DNA from: Bigelowiella natans CCMP2755
Taxonomy: Eukaryota; Cercozoa; Chlorarachniophyceae
Direction: 5' to 3'
Length of the DNA stretch: 64,000 nucleotides
Assembly (NCBI GenBank): GCA_000320545.1
Contig: ADNK01002372.1
Coordinates: forward strand, 1 to 64,000
Part shown: positions 10,666-23,795 of the stretch, one piece after another
Position numbering within the stretch: position 1 is the first letter of the stretch
Layout: each line of letters starts with the position of its first letter
The notes under the pieces: generated by a model
Seen by the model: only the letters and a program-made list of their open reading frames with translations
Told to the model about the DNA's origin: nothing
Databases searched by the model: none
Translations under genes and position numbers: made by a program

Positions 10666-12660
10666 ATGTTTGCCGTGCCAGATTTTAAGACGCTGAATGC
10701 AGAAGCGGCCTTAAGAAATTATCATGTGAATCCGCGCCTTGGTACGTTTATTCAGTTTATATTCATTCCTGTATCTTGAAACTGGAAATTGTACGTGGTA
10801 AATCTTCAATTTTAATCGAAACTTCATGCTGTCGTCTCAGACTACTCGACCGTTTCCGGGGTCAGAGGTCCTCTTGTTGTTCTTGAAAATTGTAAGGTTG
10901 GCAATCACAAAATCATTTCTACCTCCCCACATGCTTGCTGCTAGTTTACTGGTGTGAGCATAAAAACTACTCTACGGTTTTGCATATGAAGAAATGTAAA
11001 TCTCCCCATTGTCAGGTTCCGAAGTTTGCAGAGATTGTGGAGCTTCAGATCCACTCACATAAAGGGACGGAAACAAGACATGGTCAGGTTCTTGAAATCA
11101 ACGGAAATCGTGCGGTCGTACAGGTAACGCGTTACAACATGATAATCCCAAATTTTCCTCAAAAGAGACCTTGAAATAAATGTCAGGTTTTCGAAGGCAC
11201 TTCAGGAATCGACAACACAAAGACCCGTTGCGAATTCACGGGCGATGTTTTGCGGATGGCAATCTCTGAAGATATGCTGGGACGCTCCTTCGATGGTTCA
11301 GGAAGACCTCTCGATAAAATCAAAGTTGATACATCAGACTCTGATAAAATGAACATTCATGGTACTTGAAAATCCCTCTCGTTTGATCTCAGTTAAATTT
11401 GCATACCAACGCCGTCATCTATATTTTTTTATAGGTGAGAGCTATACCCTCCCAATTATGGCTGAACAGTACATGGATATTGCTGGAATGCCTATCAACC
11501 CTACAACTCGTCAATATCCGAAAGAGATGATTCAAACCGGAATCAGTGCAATTGATGTCATGAGTTCTATCGCTCGTGGACAGAAGATTCCGCTCTTCTC
11601 CGGTGCTGGTCTTCCACACAACGAAGTTGCGGCTCAAATCTGCAGATACGCTTCTCTAGTTAAGACATCAGATCGAATTGATGAATCGGAAGAAAACTTC
11701 GCTATTGTCTTTGGAGCTATGGGTGTCAATCAGGAAACTGCACGCTATTTCCAGCACGATTTTGAAGCGGGGGGGGCAATGTCCAGGACTGTTCTTTTTC
11801 TCAACTTGGCAAATGATCCTACTATTGAGAGGATCATCACACCTAGACTTGCATTGACAACCGCAGAATATCTCGCCTATGAACGCGAGATGCACGTTCT
11901 CGTCATCCTCACAGATATGACTTCTTATGCTGATGCATTGCGAGAGGTTTCCTCGGCTAGAAGTGAGATTCCAGGTCGCCGCGGTTATCCTGGTTACATG
12001 TACACCGATCTTTCCACAATTTACGAAAGGGCAGGACGTGTTGCCGGTAGTAACGGTTCCATCACCCAGATTCCAATCTTAACAATGAAAAACGACGATA
12101 TCACTCACCCTATTCCTGACCTTACGGGATACATTACTGAGGGCCAAGTTTACATTGACAGAAAGCTTCACAATAAACAAATCTATCCTCCGATCAATGT
12201 GCTTCCTTCTCTTTCCCGATTGATGAAAAGTGCTATTGGTAAGCGCATGACTCGCATTGATCACCCCTCAGTAAGTAACCAGATGTATGCTATGTACGCA
12301 ATGGGAAAAGATAAACAAAGTCTGAAGGCTGTCGTCGGGGAAGAGGCTCTCGACGAAGATGAGAAGCTGTACATTAAATTTGAAGAGCAGTTTGAAAAGG
12401 AATTTTTATGCCAAGAACCCTACGAGGAACGTGATATTTTCAAATCGTTGGATAAGGCGTGGGAACTACTTCGAACTTTTCCTAGGGACCTGTTATCTAA
12501 GATTACTCCTGAGATGCGTGATCTTTACTACAACCGTGAAGACAATGATAGAAATAGAGAAAGGCAGACTGAACCTAAAGAGTGGGCAATAGCTAAGAGG
12601 AAAAAGGCAGAAGAGGCAGAACGAAAAAGGAAAGCCCTACTCGAAGGAAAGAAAGAATAG
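10666..12660 (+). CDS. V-type H+-ATPase subunit B (V1 non-catalytic nucleotide-binding subunit)
   Basis: Part of the V1 head that alternates with subunit A in the A3B3 ring and drives proton pumping into vacuoles/endomembranes. Five exons: 10666-10741, 10841-10896, 11016-11123, 11187-11361, 11435-12660; 546 residues. The start gives [20 protein letters not shown], followed by the conserved [12 protein letters not shown] and [12 protein letters not shown] strands. The degenerate nucleotide-binding loop is [17 protein letters not shown], as in B subunits rather than a Walker [15 protein letters not shown] and [20 protein letters not shown] are strongly conserved. Compared with a usual 490-510 residues the protein is extended at the C-terminus by a charged K/E/R-rich tail (from about residue 510). 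The introns are small (63-119 nt) and free of microsatellites. Identification is secure. Confidence 0.98.
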
Positions 12661-13002
12661 GATGTAGAGGTGTTCTTTTGCACTTACTCCAGAATAACTC
12701 AGTAATTGGGTTGATAAAGTGTAACAGAATAGCTAGTATTTTGATCTTCGAATCTTCACCGCTTAAAAATTGACGGATGCCTGGTGCTTAAGTATTGGCA
12801 GGAGATACAACAGGCGGGAAGAAACTACAATATTCGTCGAAGCCTCAAATGAACAAATTACCCTGAGTATTATGTGGATGTAATTTGTACACCTGGGCGA
12901 CTCGCATGATCATTTCGCAGCCGCAGTGATGTTGTGAACGATGGCAGACCCCGCGCGCGCACTCTAGCACTCCGCGATCAGCAGCGCCGACTTGAAGAAA
13001 CG

Positions 13003-13040
13003 ACACCACGGCCACCACAGCCAGGCCCTGGCGTGATCAG
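13003..13040 (+). repeat. Inverted repeat, left arm
   Basis: Contains CACGGCCACCACAGCCAGGC followed by CCTGGCGTGATCA. The reverse complement of this block is at about 13851-13905, with 21 identical bases, a short insertion, and then a shared CGTGATC. The arms lie about 850 bp apart. Confidence 0.8.
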
Positions 13041-13850
13041 GATGTCCAAAATTGCAAATGCGAGCTCTCAGGCGACTAGCAAGCGCAGCACAGCGCGTGC
13101 ATGTGACCACAAACACATGACAAGTGGGTTGCAGGCTGCAAAAATCCACACTTTCGACAAAATGTGGTCAAAACATGCTTTTTTGAGGTTTTGACGTTTT
13201 GACGTGCATTGTGCAATTGAAAGGACGAATTTCGTGCCAATGTTGAACAAACATGGAAACAAAACCGAGCACAAGTCCGTCAAACCCGGTGACGACGGGG
13301 TTGTGAACAGTGCAGCGCTTTGCGACGCGCTTTGAAGCAGCAGGAAGTTGCAGTTGGTCAAAGAAAAGTCATCAGAACTTCGTTCTAGACTTGTCCGATG
13401 GCCAAACCTCAAAAAATGACCGAAATGTTGACCAAAATGTCCAGCTTCAAGGTCTCAAAGTGTGCAAATTCACACCCGTTGTGTGGCGGATGCACGCTGC
13501 GCGTTTGTTCTCTGCCACATTTTGAATGCGCTTGCGCGTGTGTTTGACCAAACGTGATGACATGCACGAAAATTTCAAAGAAATGCGAGCAAATCTGATG
13601 TCCATCACATCACATGAGGCGCTTGGTGGCGCGCAAAAGCTTCCAAGTGCACATTCTGGCGATTCGTTGCAGGTTTGACGGACTTGTGAGAGGTGTCACA
13701 AAAGTTTGAAGCGCAATTCGTTTCGTGCATGACCATGGAATTTGCAATGAAAAGGTCCCATGCATGACCGGCAATCGCAATCAGACACGATGTGCATGTG
13801 AAAGCAATTTGAAGGCATGCGCGTGCAAAATGGATTTTGCAACGAAAATC

Positions 13851-13905
13851 CGGGATCACAGATCACGCCCGGCCAGCCGGGCCTGGCTGTGGTGGCCGTG
13901 CACCT
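13851..13905 (-). repeat. Inverted repeat, right arm
   Basis: Reverse-complement partner of the 13003 arm (GGCCTGGCTGTGGTGGCCGT core). This copy has an extra GGCCAGCC palindromic stretch inside the arm. The enclosed segment has no coding motif, so a non-autonomous transposable element is one reading. Confidence 0.8.
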
Positions 13906-15262
13906 GCAGACATCAAGACATGCGATGCATGCGCCGCAGCAACAAAAGGCGCATCGTTCATTGGCGTGTGCGCATTGTAGACACGTAATGTCATGTGCAC
14001 ATGCTGTTGCTATGTCCATTGTGCGCACGTGATGCGCATGGAGATTCGTGCAGGCTGGCAGGCTAGCAGGGTGCCAGTGTGGCCAGTGGAGGTGACAGTG
14101 AGCGTTGTGAGACTGGCAAGAACTGGAGAATCCACACGCGGCGGGCTAGCGGGTGTGTCAGGTGTCACGCGTGCACGTCTGGCCACCTGCAGCTCTGGAG
14201 CTGAAGCTGGATGCGCATCAGTGCGATGGACAGATCGTCGTGTGGTCGGCCTGTTCGATTTGGCACTCTGTGGAACTGGGGAATTGCGTGCGCCAGTGCG
14301 GCCAACTCACGATGCATGCCAATGCAAGCGAAGCCACTTGCCACGCACGCTCTGGCGCTCCATGCAGCGCTGCACGCGTGTCAATGCGTGCATCCCAACT
14401 GGCCGAACCGCTGCGGAACGTGTGCAACAGCTTCGCAAACGAAGTGAAGTTTGCAACTGATGAGCATTGGGATCGTGCTGGCTGGCTGGCGTGCTGGCAT
14501 GCGTGTCTCGGCGCCACTCTGGCCAGCTGGCACTCTGTCCAGCACTGTGCTGGTGTGTGGTCGTGTCACAGCCAGGCAGGCTGGCAGGTTGACGAAGCGC
14601 AGTGCGTTCCAGCAGACCAGGGTTGTCCAGTTCCAGAGTTGTGTGGCCAGAGCCAATGGAGAGCTCTGGAGCTGAACAGGGCCACAGGGGCTTCCAGCTT
14701 CTGGGCTTGTGCGAGTGTGCGCAGCGTCGCAACGTGAACTTTCAGCGTTGCGCAGTTGTTGGGTCACGTCCGCTGCCAGGCTGCGTGAGCCGCAACAACT
14801 CAACGCCATGCACCTGAATCACGTTCAGTGAACGACACTTGTTGATTCTTCTTGCATGCCATGCATGCAGATTCCTCCACGTCAGCTTGGGGATGGGGTC
14901 CACAGGACCCGCAGATCGTGCGATCACATTGCCAAGTCAGAAGTCAGTGAACTGGGGGGCACGCGTGCACCATCGCAGGAAACTCCAACAGCAAAGACGC
15001 ACGGTGTGCAGGTTCACACGTGACGAGATCTGGCGGAGGTGCGTGACGTGTGCGTTCACGTTCTCACGCGCAGTGTGCTTGCAAGTTGCGCCTTGCTCAT
15101 CGTTGGAAATGATTCATGCAAGTGCACTTGCATGACAAGGCGAGCCAAATGCCAATGAAGCAGCAGCAATCATGCCATGGTGTGCATGAATGTTGGCAGA
15201 CAAGCGTGACAATTCAACATCGCGTGCGTTTCGAAATGCGCGTCTTTCTCGGCTGGTCATGC

Positions 15263-15370
15263 GAGAAAGACGGATGTTGAAGCAATTCTGCACAGACGAC
15301 AACAGATGACATCAGTTGCACGGAAAGACAGATGTTGAAGCAATTCTGCACTTGCGACAACAGAAGACAT
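15263..15370 (+). repeat. Direct repeat, two ~50-bp copies
   Basis: Copy 1 at 15263-15312 and copy 2 at 15321-15370 share GATGTTGAAGCAATTCTGCA and flanking GAAAGAC and GACAACAGA-GACAT, with about five differences. They are separated by only 8 bp. Confidence 0.9.
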
Positions 15371-17114
15371 TGGTCGTTGCAGGAAGAACGAAAGTGCACA
15401 CCCGCGGAGGACCAGCTGGTGGATGGGCTTGTTTGGTCCTGTCCATTGAGAGCACGGACAAGCGTGCGGAGGCTCTTTGCTGATGAACGTTCTTTTTGCA
15501 TGCAACTGATTGTGCATTGTCCATGTGACAGGTTTTCGATTGTCATTGCAAATCATTTGAGCTTCAATCAGCAACGCTCATCGGTGACCCAGTCAAGCAG
15601 CTTTGTTTGGCAGCGTGCACGTGACGAAAAAACGGGAAAGACGTGGCGCACGTCGCACTTCGCACTGGTCGGGCCAGCCAACGAGCTCTGGAGCTAGCGA
15701 GTTGGACTGCAGGCTCTGGGGACAGGAGGGCCCGACAACCAAAGTTGCACGGTCTTGAAGCCGCCAAACTGTGCGCACGTGCTTCAAAGTGTTGTCAAGG
15801 TGTTCGTTGGCCACTCAATGATTCGTGATGCAGTTCACTCGCAATGGCTGTGTGCTCGTTCGTTCGAGTGGAACAAGTGGTGCTTTTTTGACTTCGCTGG
15901 CGCCATCGTGTCAACCACGGATCGACGTTCAAACAGAACAGTGTGTTTGTGTTGACAATTGGCTTTGAAAAAGCAACACAAGAACGCGAAAGTGAACGTG
16001 CGATGAATCCAACAGGTGACAGTGAACAATGAACAATGATGATGAACTGCACTTCCAAAACGTTGCAAGACGTTTGCAGTGTGCGAAACGCAGTGCCTCA
16101 CACGAACTAGCTTGAGTGAGGACAGGACCAACTGGAAAACCAGGAAGGTTTTTTTGGAATTGGCGCACAGTAGTCACAGGTGATTTGAGAGACTCTCGGG
16201 AAAGTTTGGCATCTGGCTTCGGACTTCTGGAACCTTGTGAAGCATTTCTGGAATTCAGGTCAATGTGGCACATCTTTCCCTGAGAAACGGCCAATAACAT
16301 TCTTCGTTTGTGCAATTTAACAAATGTCAATCAATGTCGCAACTTGAAAATCTAAACTTGACCCTGTCTCATTCACATCGTAAAAAACGGACAATTGTTG
16401 GTGCATTCGCGAAGCCTTCCGGAAGTGTTGGAGCTGAATCACAAAACTCACACAACACTAAATGGTGGACATTCTGTATCTAAGACTACGTTTCGGAACC
16501 AAAATTGAGAACAAAACGGAGTATCTTTCTCCGCGTTCGACGCTTTGTTCGAAAGGCGGCCGTGCAAGCCACGCATCACAAATGAGATTAGTGAGAAATC
16601 ATGCAATTTAGGGAAATCACAATGCCATGTGCATTCTATCTACCGACAACTCAATTCAGGTTCAAATGTGAACATTACAGAGGCGATGTTCTGTTTTCTT
16701 GTGTAGTCGTCAGCTTTTAATAGCTTGAACTCGTCATCTGGAAGTATCAAAATAGAATTCTTCATTTGACATGTTAGATGACTTCCACAATATTCGAAAA
16801 GTTGTCATATTTTCATGTCGCCATTGGTTTTTAAGATTGAATACATAACGTGACTAAGTATATTATGCTAATATTTAGTCTGCAAAATCAAATTCAAAAG
16901 AATGTCAGCTCCCGATGTGCGCCAAAAGAATCTACGCTAAAGGATATTTCAGGCAAATACGGTTTCTGTTGTTAAATCATGTTTAAAAAAGCCTTATTTT
17001 ACAAATTTTTATGAGATAGTACGTTGTCATTATAGATCTAAGGATCATTAATTCTTTCACGCTGCGCTTGGAACACGCACTCCGCACACACAAACCAAAA
17101 GCCAACACACCAAA

Positions 17115-19350
17115 ATGTCTTCCGAATCTGCTGCTGCCCCAGCTGCTGGAGGCAAGTCCGAATCCTTCGCATTTAATGCTGATATCACACAGGTAAAGAA
17201 ATGAATGATTCTGAAGATTACATAAATTTGTGACTGATTGGTCCTCATGGAGTTGACGTTGTCCTTTTCTTATTTAGTTGATGAACCTCATCATCAACAC
17301 CTTCTACTCGAACAAGGAAGTGTTCCTCCGTGAGTTGATTTCCAACTCTAGCGATGCACTGGATAAGATTCGGTTCCAGAGTCTTAGTGACAAGAGCGTT
17401 CTCGGCGAAGCCAAGGAGCTTAAGATTGACATTATCCCTGATCCTAAGAATAACACCCTGACGATTCAAGACTCAGGGATTGGTATGACAAAAGAAGACC
17501 TTATCAACAACCTCGGTACAATCGCTAAGTCTGGAACCAAACAATTTATGGAAGCAATCAAGGCTGGCGCGGATGTTAGCATGATTGGTCAATTCGGAGT
17601 TGGTTTCTACTCAGCATTCCTCGTAGCTGAGCGAGTAACAGTTGAATCGAAGAACAACGATGATGACGTCTACAGGTGGTCCTCTGATGCAGGGAACTCT
17701 TTCAAGATTGAGGCGGTACCTGATTCAGACCTGAAGCGCGGAACCCGTATCACACTTCAATTGAAAGATGATCAGCTATCCTATGTCGAGGAGAAGACTC
17801 TGAAGGATCTTGTGAAGAAGCATTCTGAGTTCATCGGATTCCCTATTTCTCTGTGGGTAACAAAAACTGAAGAGAAAGAAGTAGATGACGATGAGGACGA
17901 GGAGGATGGAGACGACGATGATGATGATAAGCCTAAAGTTGAGGAGGTCAAGTCTGAGAAGACTGAGAAGAAAAAGAAAACTATCACGGAAGAAAAATCC
18001 GACTGGGAGGTTCTCAACAAGCAGAAACCTATTTGGACACGTGCAAAGGACGAAATCAAGAAGGAAGAGTATGCTGCTTTCTACAAAGCTCTGACTAACG
18101 ACTGGGAGGAACATCTTGCAGTCAAGCACTTCTCTGTCGAAGGACAACTTGAATTTAAGGCACTCCTTTTCTGCCCTAAGCGAGCCCCTTTTGATCTTTT
18201 CGAAGGTAAGAAGAAGAGGAACAACATTAAGTTGTATGTTCGAAGGGTGTTCATCATGGACAACTGTGAAGATCTCATCCCTGATTACATGGCTTTCGTG
18301 AAGGGAGTAGTGGATTCTGAGGATCTTCCACTAAACATTTCTCGTGAGTCGCTTCAGCAGAACAAGATTCTTCGAGTTATTAAGAAGAATATTGTGAAGA
18401 AGTCTATTGAGATGTTTAAAGAAATTGCCGAGAACAAGGATGATTACAAAAAGTTTTACGAAGCATTTGCAAAGAACATCAAACTCGGAATTCATGAAGA
18501 TAGCACCAACCGAAAGAAGCTTGCAGATCTTCTTCGCTACAACTCCACCGTTTGTGTCAACGAAGTTACTTCTCTGAAGGAATACTGCGGTCGTATGAAG
18601 AAGGAGCAGAAGAATATTTACTACATTACAGGAGAGAGCAGGGCTGTTGTAGAACAGTCACCTTTCCTCGAGAAACTGAAGAAAAAAGGATATGAAGTTC
18701 TTTTTATGGTTGATCCTATTGATGAGTACGCAGTGCAGCAGCTTAAGGAATACGATGAGAAGAAGCTTGTCTGTGTCACTAAAGATGGTTTGAAGCTCGA
18801 GATGACTGACGAGGAGAAGAAGAAGAAAGAAGATGAGAAAGCGGCATTCGAGGATCTCTGTACCAAAATGAAGGAAATTCTCGGTGATAAGGTCGAGAAG
18901 GTAATTCTTTCTGACCGTCTATCGACATCGCCATGCTGCTTGGTGACGGGAGAATTTGGTTGGTCCGCCAACATGGAGCGTATCATGAAGGCACAAGCCC
19001 TTCGTGACAACTCGATGACCAGCTTTATGGTTTCTAAGAAGACCTTAGAGCTCAACCCAGAGCACTCCATTGTGAAGGAGCTTCGTGTAAGATTCCAAAG
19101 TAACGCACAGGACCAAACTGTGAAGGACCTTGTATGGCTTCTTTTCGAAACTTCTCTTCTTACTTCAGGATTTAGTCTGCCAGAGCCAACGACGTTTGCT
19201 GGACGAATTCACAAACTCATCAAGCTTGGCCTTAGCATTGCAGATAATGATGAGGAGGAGGTAGTTCCTGCTGAAGAAGCTAATAAAGAAGATGATGACG
19301 ATGTACCACCTCTTGAGAACCAGGGAGAGGACATGGAGGATGTTGACTAA
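17115..19350 (+). CDS. HSP90: Cytosolic heat shock protein 90
   Basis: ATP-driven homodimeric chaperone for kinases, receptors and other clients. Two exons, 17115-17192 and 17278-19350, encode 716 residues. After a short Ala/Ser-rich start the GHKL ATPase domain carries [40 protein letters not shown] and [15 protein letters not shown] Glu/Asp/Lys-rich charged linker occupies roughly residues 225-265 and includes an uninterrupted acidic run. The middle domain has the catalytic region [14 protein letters not shown]. The C-terminus ends MEDVD, the variant of the MEEVD tail that docks TPR co-chaperones, so the protein is cytosolic rather than ER or organellar. The intron sits immediately after ITQ, after codon 26. 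No microsatellites are present. Identification is secure. Confidence 0.99.
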
Positions 19351-20994
19351 AAACTTAATCGATAGCTATGCTAGTTATATGTGTAGTTTTATTATCTGTA
19401 GCCTAGAGCAGCAATTGTCTGTTTACAAATTAATAAGATTGTGCTGGTATTCTACTCTAAAGTCAGTCTCCATGCGTCAGCATGCGAAAAAGTCAGAATT
19501 TATCATTCAATTCATATCAAATTGTGACAAAAGCAACTTCAATGCATGTGATGTTCTACGACACCTCATGCCAGCAAAAGCTGGTGTAAGCATGCTGTCG
19601 CGTGCACATGCTGGCATGCAGCACTTGCGTGCTGCACAATGCCCTTGCAAATAGCTAGACGCGCGAAACCCTTGCCAGAATGGCTGCGCGTGTAGCAACG
19701 ACATGTTCGGACACTGGCACTAGCTGCAGCTAGTCTCAACTGGTCGCCCAAACGTCACTACACGGTGATCACGGAAAACGAGGGCTCTAGATCGAGCTCA
19801 TCGCCGACATTTCATCGTTCATTGTTGTGTGTGTTCCCCAAAGTCCATCATTATTTGGGCATTCCAGCATTGTGCACGTCTAGACGTTCCAGCGTTGACC
19901 GACGCGAGGAGAGAACCCAAGACGGCGGCAGTCTGTGATCGTTGATTGTTCCTCGACACAACTGCTAGCAGCGGCCTGCATGCGCTAGTGCGTGTGAACC
20001 TGACACACAGCCCTAGATCGCGCCAAGCAAAACTTCAAGTTTGAATGTGAACAATTTGCTGCACCAGTCTAGCAGGGCAGCGAACTTGTCAACGAAGTCT
20101 AGCAGGGCAGCGAAGTCCAAAGTCTGAGTGTGCACTGAACTCATTTTTGCAAAACGAGACACGTTCGACCTCCCGACTTGTGAAGACTCACTTTTGCTTC
20201 GCACGATGTTTGAACTTCAGTGCGCACACCATCGGCTCTTCGCCAAGGATCAAACATTGTGTTTCGAGCTAGCGAGGTGAAAGCATTGAAAACAAGCTCC
20301 AGAGCTGAGTGCACTTGATGACCAACTAGCCAACCTAGCCAGCTAGCAATCTGTCAACTAGTCTAGTAGTCAATGTGAACACACGTGCAGAGCACTCCAA
20401 CACTGTTGACACACTTCCTCAGTCACATCGCATGACCAGCAATCTGCACCTTGGCCCCGTCAAACGCACAAGCATGTGGTTCGAATGCAGGCGCTGTGCT
20501 CGATCGTGCTGCAAGCTTGCTAGCTTGCACTTTTCACTTCAGACACCATTGACGTACTCAGCTAGTCAGTGCCCAATTCAATGACCACGCAGCTACCTGG
20601 CTTGTTTGATCTTTGCGAAGAGCTGGTCAGAGCCCACCTAGCCACGCACGTTGCACGCTGGCATGACTGAGTGGAGCTCTGGAATGAAGGCTCGTCCAAA
20701 CAACAGGCGAACCATCACACTTTTCATGTGTGCGCTCGTTCATTCGTCCATGTCTGCCAAACTCCTGCCGTGGCGCATGGGCGCGTGCCGCCGATGTTGC
20801 TGCGCGTCAAGACAGCCAATCTAGCAATGTGCCATGAAGTCAGAACGAAGTCCAGACTTGTCGCTGTGCTGCTATCACCACATAAACAACACATATAGTA
20901 GTGACTGACTGTCACTAACGGATTTTCGGAACAAGATAACAAGATGGTCTACTGAGCTTGTGTAATTCCTGAAACAATTCCGAACTTTCCGGCA
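19351..20994. other. Intergenic TGCATG/CTAGC-rich island between HSP90 and the D123-like gene
   Basis: From about 19540 to 20890 the interval has the same word composition as the 12.9-16.1 kb island: TGCATG, GCTAGC, CACGTGC and GAGCTCTGGA. It includes a tandem 31-bp-period repeat at 20067-20117. Short frames overlap on both strands without any motif. The last 100 bp before the D123-like start is the likely promoter. Confidence 0.65.
20067..20117 (+). repeat. Short direct repeat
   Basis: AGTCTAGCAGGGCAGCGAA occurs at about 20067 and again about 31 bp later, inside the intergenic island. Confidence 0.85.
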
Positions 20995-23286
20995 ATGGAT
21001 GTATCTGCCTTGGGTATGGCCCTCAAACGTGTGAAGCTGAAGAAGAACAAGGAGGTTAATGACAGAAGCGCCCCGATGATGAAAGCAGGACTGGAAAAGA
21101 AGGACCTTGACCAATACTACAAAGATGTGCAGGACACATACGTTGAATCGTGGGAGCCATTATTGACCGCGAAGGGTTTAACATTTCGAACGGCGTATGT
21201 TCCAATGCAGAAAAAGGTGATGATAGTTTCTAAATCTCAACAAAGAAAATGAAAACACTTGTGCTTATTCAAATTACATAATTTTAAGGAAGCAGAGGCG
21301 ATGGTAAAAGCCTATGAGGCTCACGAAAAATTATCTGAGGAAGAGAAGAAAGGAAAACATTACGCCAAGTTTTATGCCATGGTGTTTCAAATTTAAAAAA
21401 TAGATACGATGGTGGTCTAATTACATTCTTAATAAGATATGACAATGGATTGGTACTTAAATTCTTTATTTTATTTGTTGTAGCTGCTAAAGGATCCTGT
21501 ATTCTCAAAAATGCAAGAAACATTGCAAAAACAGATAGATGAGTGCTTAAATCTATTCAAATGTGACAAAGTTTTTGTAAAAGGGTCCAGTAGAAGTGCC
21601 AAAGATGCTGTTATTGACTTGCAAAATATGACAGCAGATTTTGAATCTAGATGTCAAAACGTTAAAAAGCAGGTATTCTACCTTCACTTGAAAGATTGCA
21701 AGGAGTCAAAGCGTCAGGAGCTCCCATCTAAATTGTCCATCATGATTTTTCAGAAGGGAGAAGGAGGAAAGTGCGATTTGAACTCCGGTGTAGTTTCTCT
21801 TCTTGGTGCTGGAAAAGATGCGATGTCTGGCACAAGCGCTCAATATTTCCTTCAACTCTTTGTTCGGTGTGAATAATAGATTGTCATCGTTTCTATCATC
21901 AACATTGTGCTGTTGTGCGTAAATAGCATCGTATAATACTGGGGAAAGAATAACAACATAGCTGATGATACTACTACTGCTACTACTATTTCCACGAAGG
22001 TAGTTTCTAACTACTACCTACTATACTGGTGCAGGAGTGAGAGAATCTATCAAGACATGAGGCTAGCTCTCCAAATGAAGGACTTCAAATCAGGATGGGC
22101 TATTCGAGAATGGATTGATGTTGATATTGGTAATACTACTACTTCTGCTGCTGCTACCATCGTCGTAATATTGACATTTCAAAAATGATGAAATATCATG
22201 TCGTATCCATATTTAATACCCCATACTTCCTTACATGCATGTTCGCATATTCGTCGGCGGGCAGTAAACAAACAATAGCAGCAGTTCTCACATTCTACTA
22301 TTGGCATTATATCCAAACAATAGCAGCAGTTCTCACATCCTACTACTATAGGCATTATATCCAAACAATGGCAGCAATTCCCACATCCTACTACTATTGG
22401 CATTGTATCCTTTTTAATTCTTTGATATGTTGTTCTTCTTCTTCTTCGTCTCGAGGAATGGAATTCCGTGGCTTTGTTTATCGGAGAAAATTCTGCGCGT
22501 TGTGTCAGTATGATTATCTTGTCAAGGTTATAGAAAGAAGGATTGAATACAGACTAGTACGATAATACGATAGTTCATCATCATTATCAGCCTCATGATT
22601 CGTAAGAATATGATGTTGGAAGGTGGAACATCTACAAGATTCAAAAACGCGCCAAGATATCATATCAACAATTGAAAAGTTCTATGCAAACTCTGTTGCC
22701 CCTGCATTGCACAGGTAGATCCTACATTGCTATTTCTAAAACGATTACTACGATTCTCTGCTGTTTTTTTTCATTCCTCATTGCGTATAGTTGGTGGTAA
22801 ATATTGACGACATCACTGTACTCGTATTAGCAGCAGCAAAGTGGTACTAGTAGTGGGGGTGGTAATAAGTATATCGAGGGATTCTCCTATAGACATATAT
22901 ACCCCCATCAGCATATACAATACTTTATTTAGAAACTGCTACGTATGTAGGGAGGAAAGCCCGTTCCAAAACTACATTGCTGATTTTGCCATCGATACGA
23001 CAGGGAAATGTATGTCATGTTTCGAATTTGAATCAAGTTTTGAGAAAGAAAATAGGGTGATGAAAGCCAACAAGAATTTGTGCAAGGTTTCTTCGCCGAT
23101 TGATTTCTGCTGCATCAGAACAAAATCGGTTCAAAAACAGAAATACGATCACGATGAAACCTGGCTGGCCACCATTTTTCTGTTTTTGTATGAATTCTTC
23201 GCCTGATTTCCGGATATGAACCAAATATGTGTCCTACTAAGTGTGATGTGTTATCGTTGTTGTTCTACCACCAGAAACTATCATCA

Positions 23287-23330
<44 letters not shown>

Positions 23331-23649
23331 CTGATGTTTCCATATGGTGTCGTCGTCCTATGTTCCGTACACAGCAGGAATAGGATAATTTAGTATATTG
23401 TATGTGTGCGTTTGTGTGTGTGTGCGTGTTTATCATCATCCAAATAGTAGTATATCGTACCATTTATTATGTTGTTCCTAACCCATCATCATCATCATCA
23501 TCATCATCACTATGATCATCACTAAGGTTGGATAATTGAGCTAAATCCGTACCAAGAAAGCACAGATGGAGCGATGTTTAGCTGGGCAACAGAGAAACAA
23601 CTTCTATCCACAGGTGTGTGTGGGGGGGGGGGGACTTCAAAGAGAGAGA

Positions 23650-23685
<36 letters not shown>

Positions 23686-23752
23686 AATTTAGTACCGCAA
23701 ATATACTCATGCACCACGTACATATACGTTAACACATATTTTGCGTATGGAA

Positions 23753-23795
<43 letters not shown>

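Larger units (their letters stand above)
12661..17114. other. 4.4-kb intergenic region, mostly a TGCATG/CTAGC-rich island
   Basis: Between V-ATPase B and HSP90 (both +). From about 12900 to 16100 the sequence is GC-richer than its surroundings, full of TGCATG, GTGCAC, CTGGC/GCCAG and GAGCTCTGGAGCT-type words, and carries an inverted repeat (13003/13890) and a direct repeat (15263/15321). Overlapping frames of 60-190 codons exist in all six frames here, but none shows a protein motif and they conflict with each other. From 16330 to 17114 the sequence is AT-rich and should contain the HSP90 promoter; no clear heat-shock element array was recognised. Confidence 0.7.

Noticed and set aside
13700-15830. 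Many overlapping frames of 60-190 codons on both strands
   Set aside because: They conflict in every frame, are Cys/Trp/Ala/Arg-rich from local composition, have no motif and no splice logic; the region is a GC-richer intergenic island.
16741-17114. Heat-shock elements upstream of HSP90
   Set aside because: GAATTCTTC and TTCGAA occur but not as properly spaced alternating GAA/TTC arrays; not enough to call.
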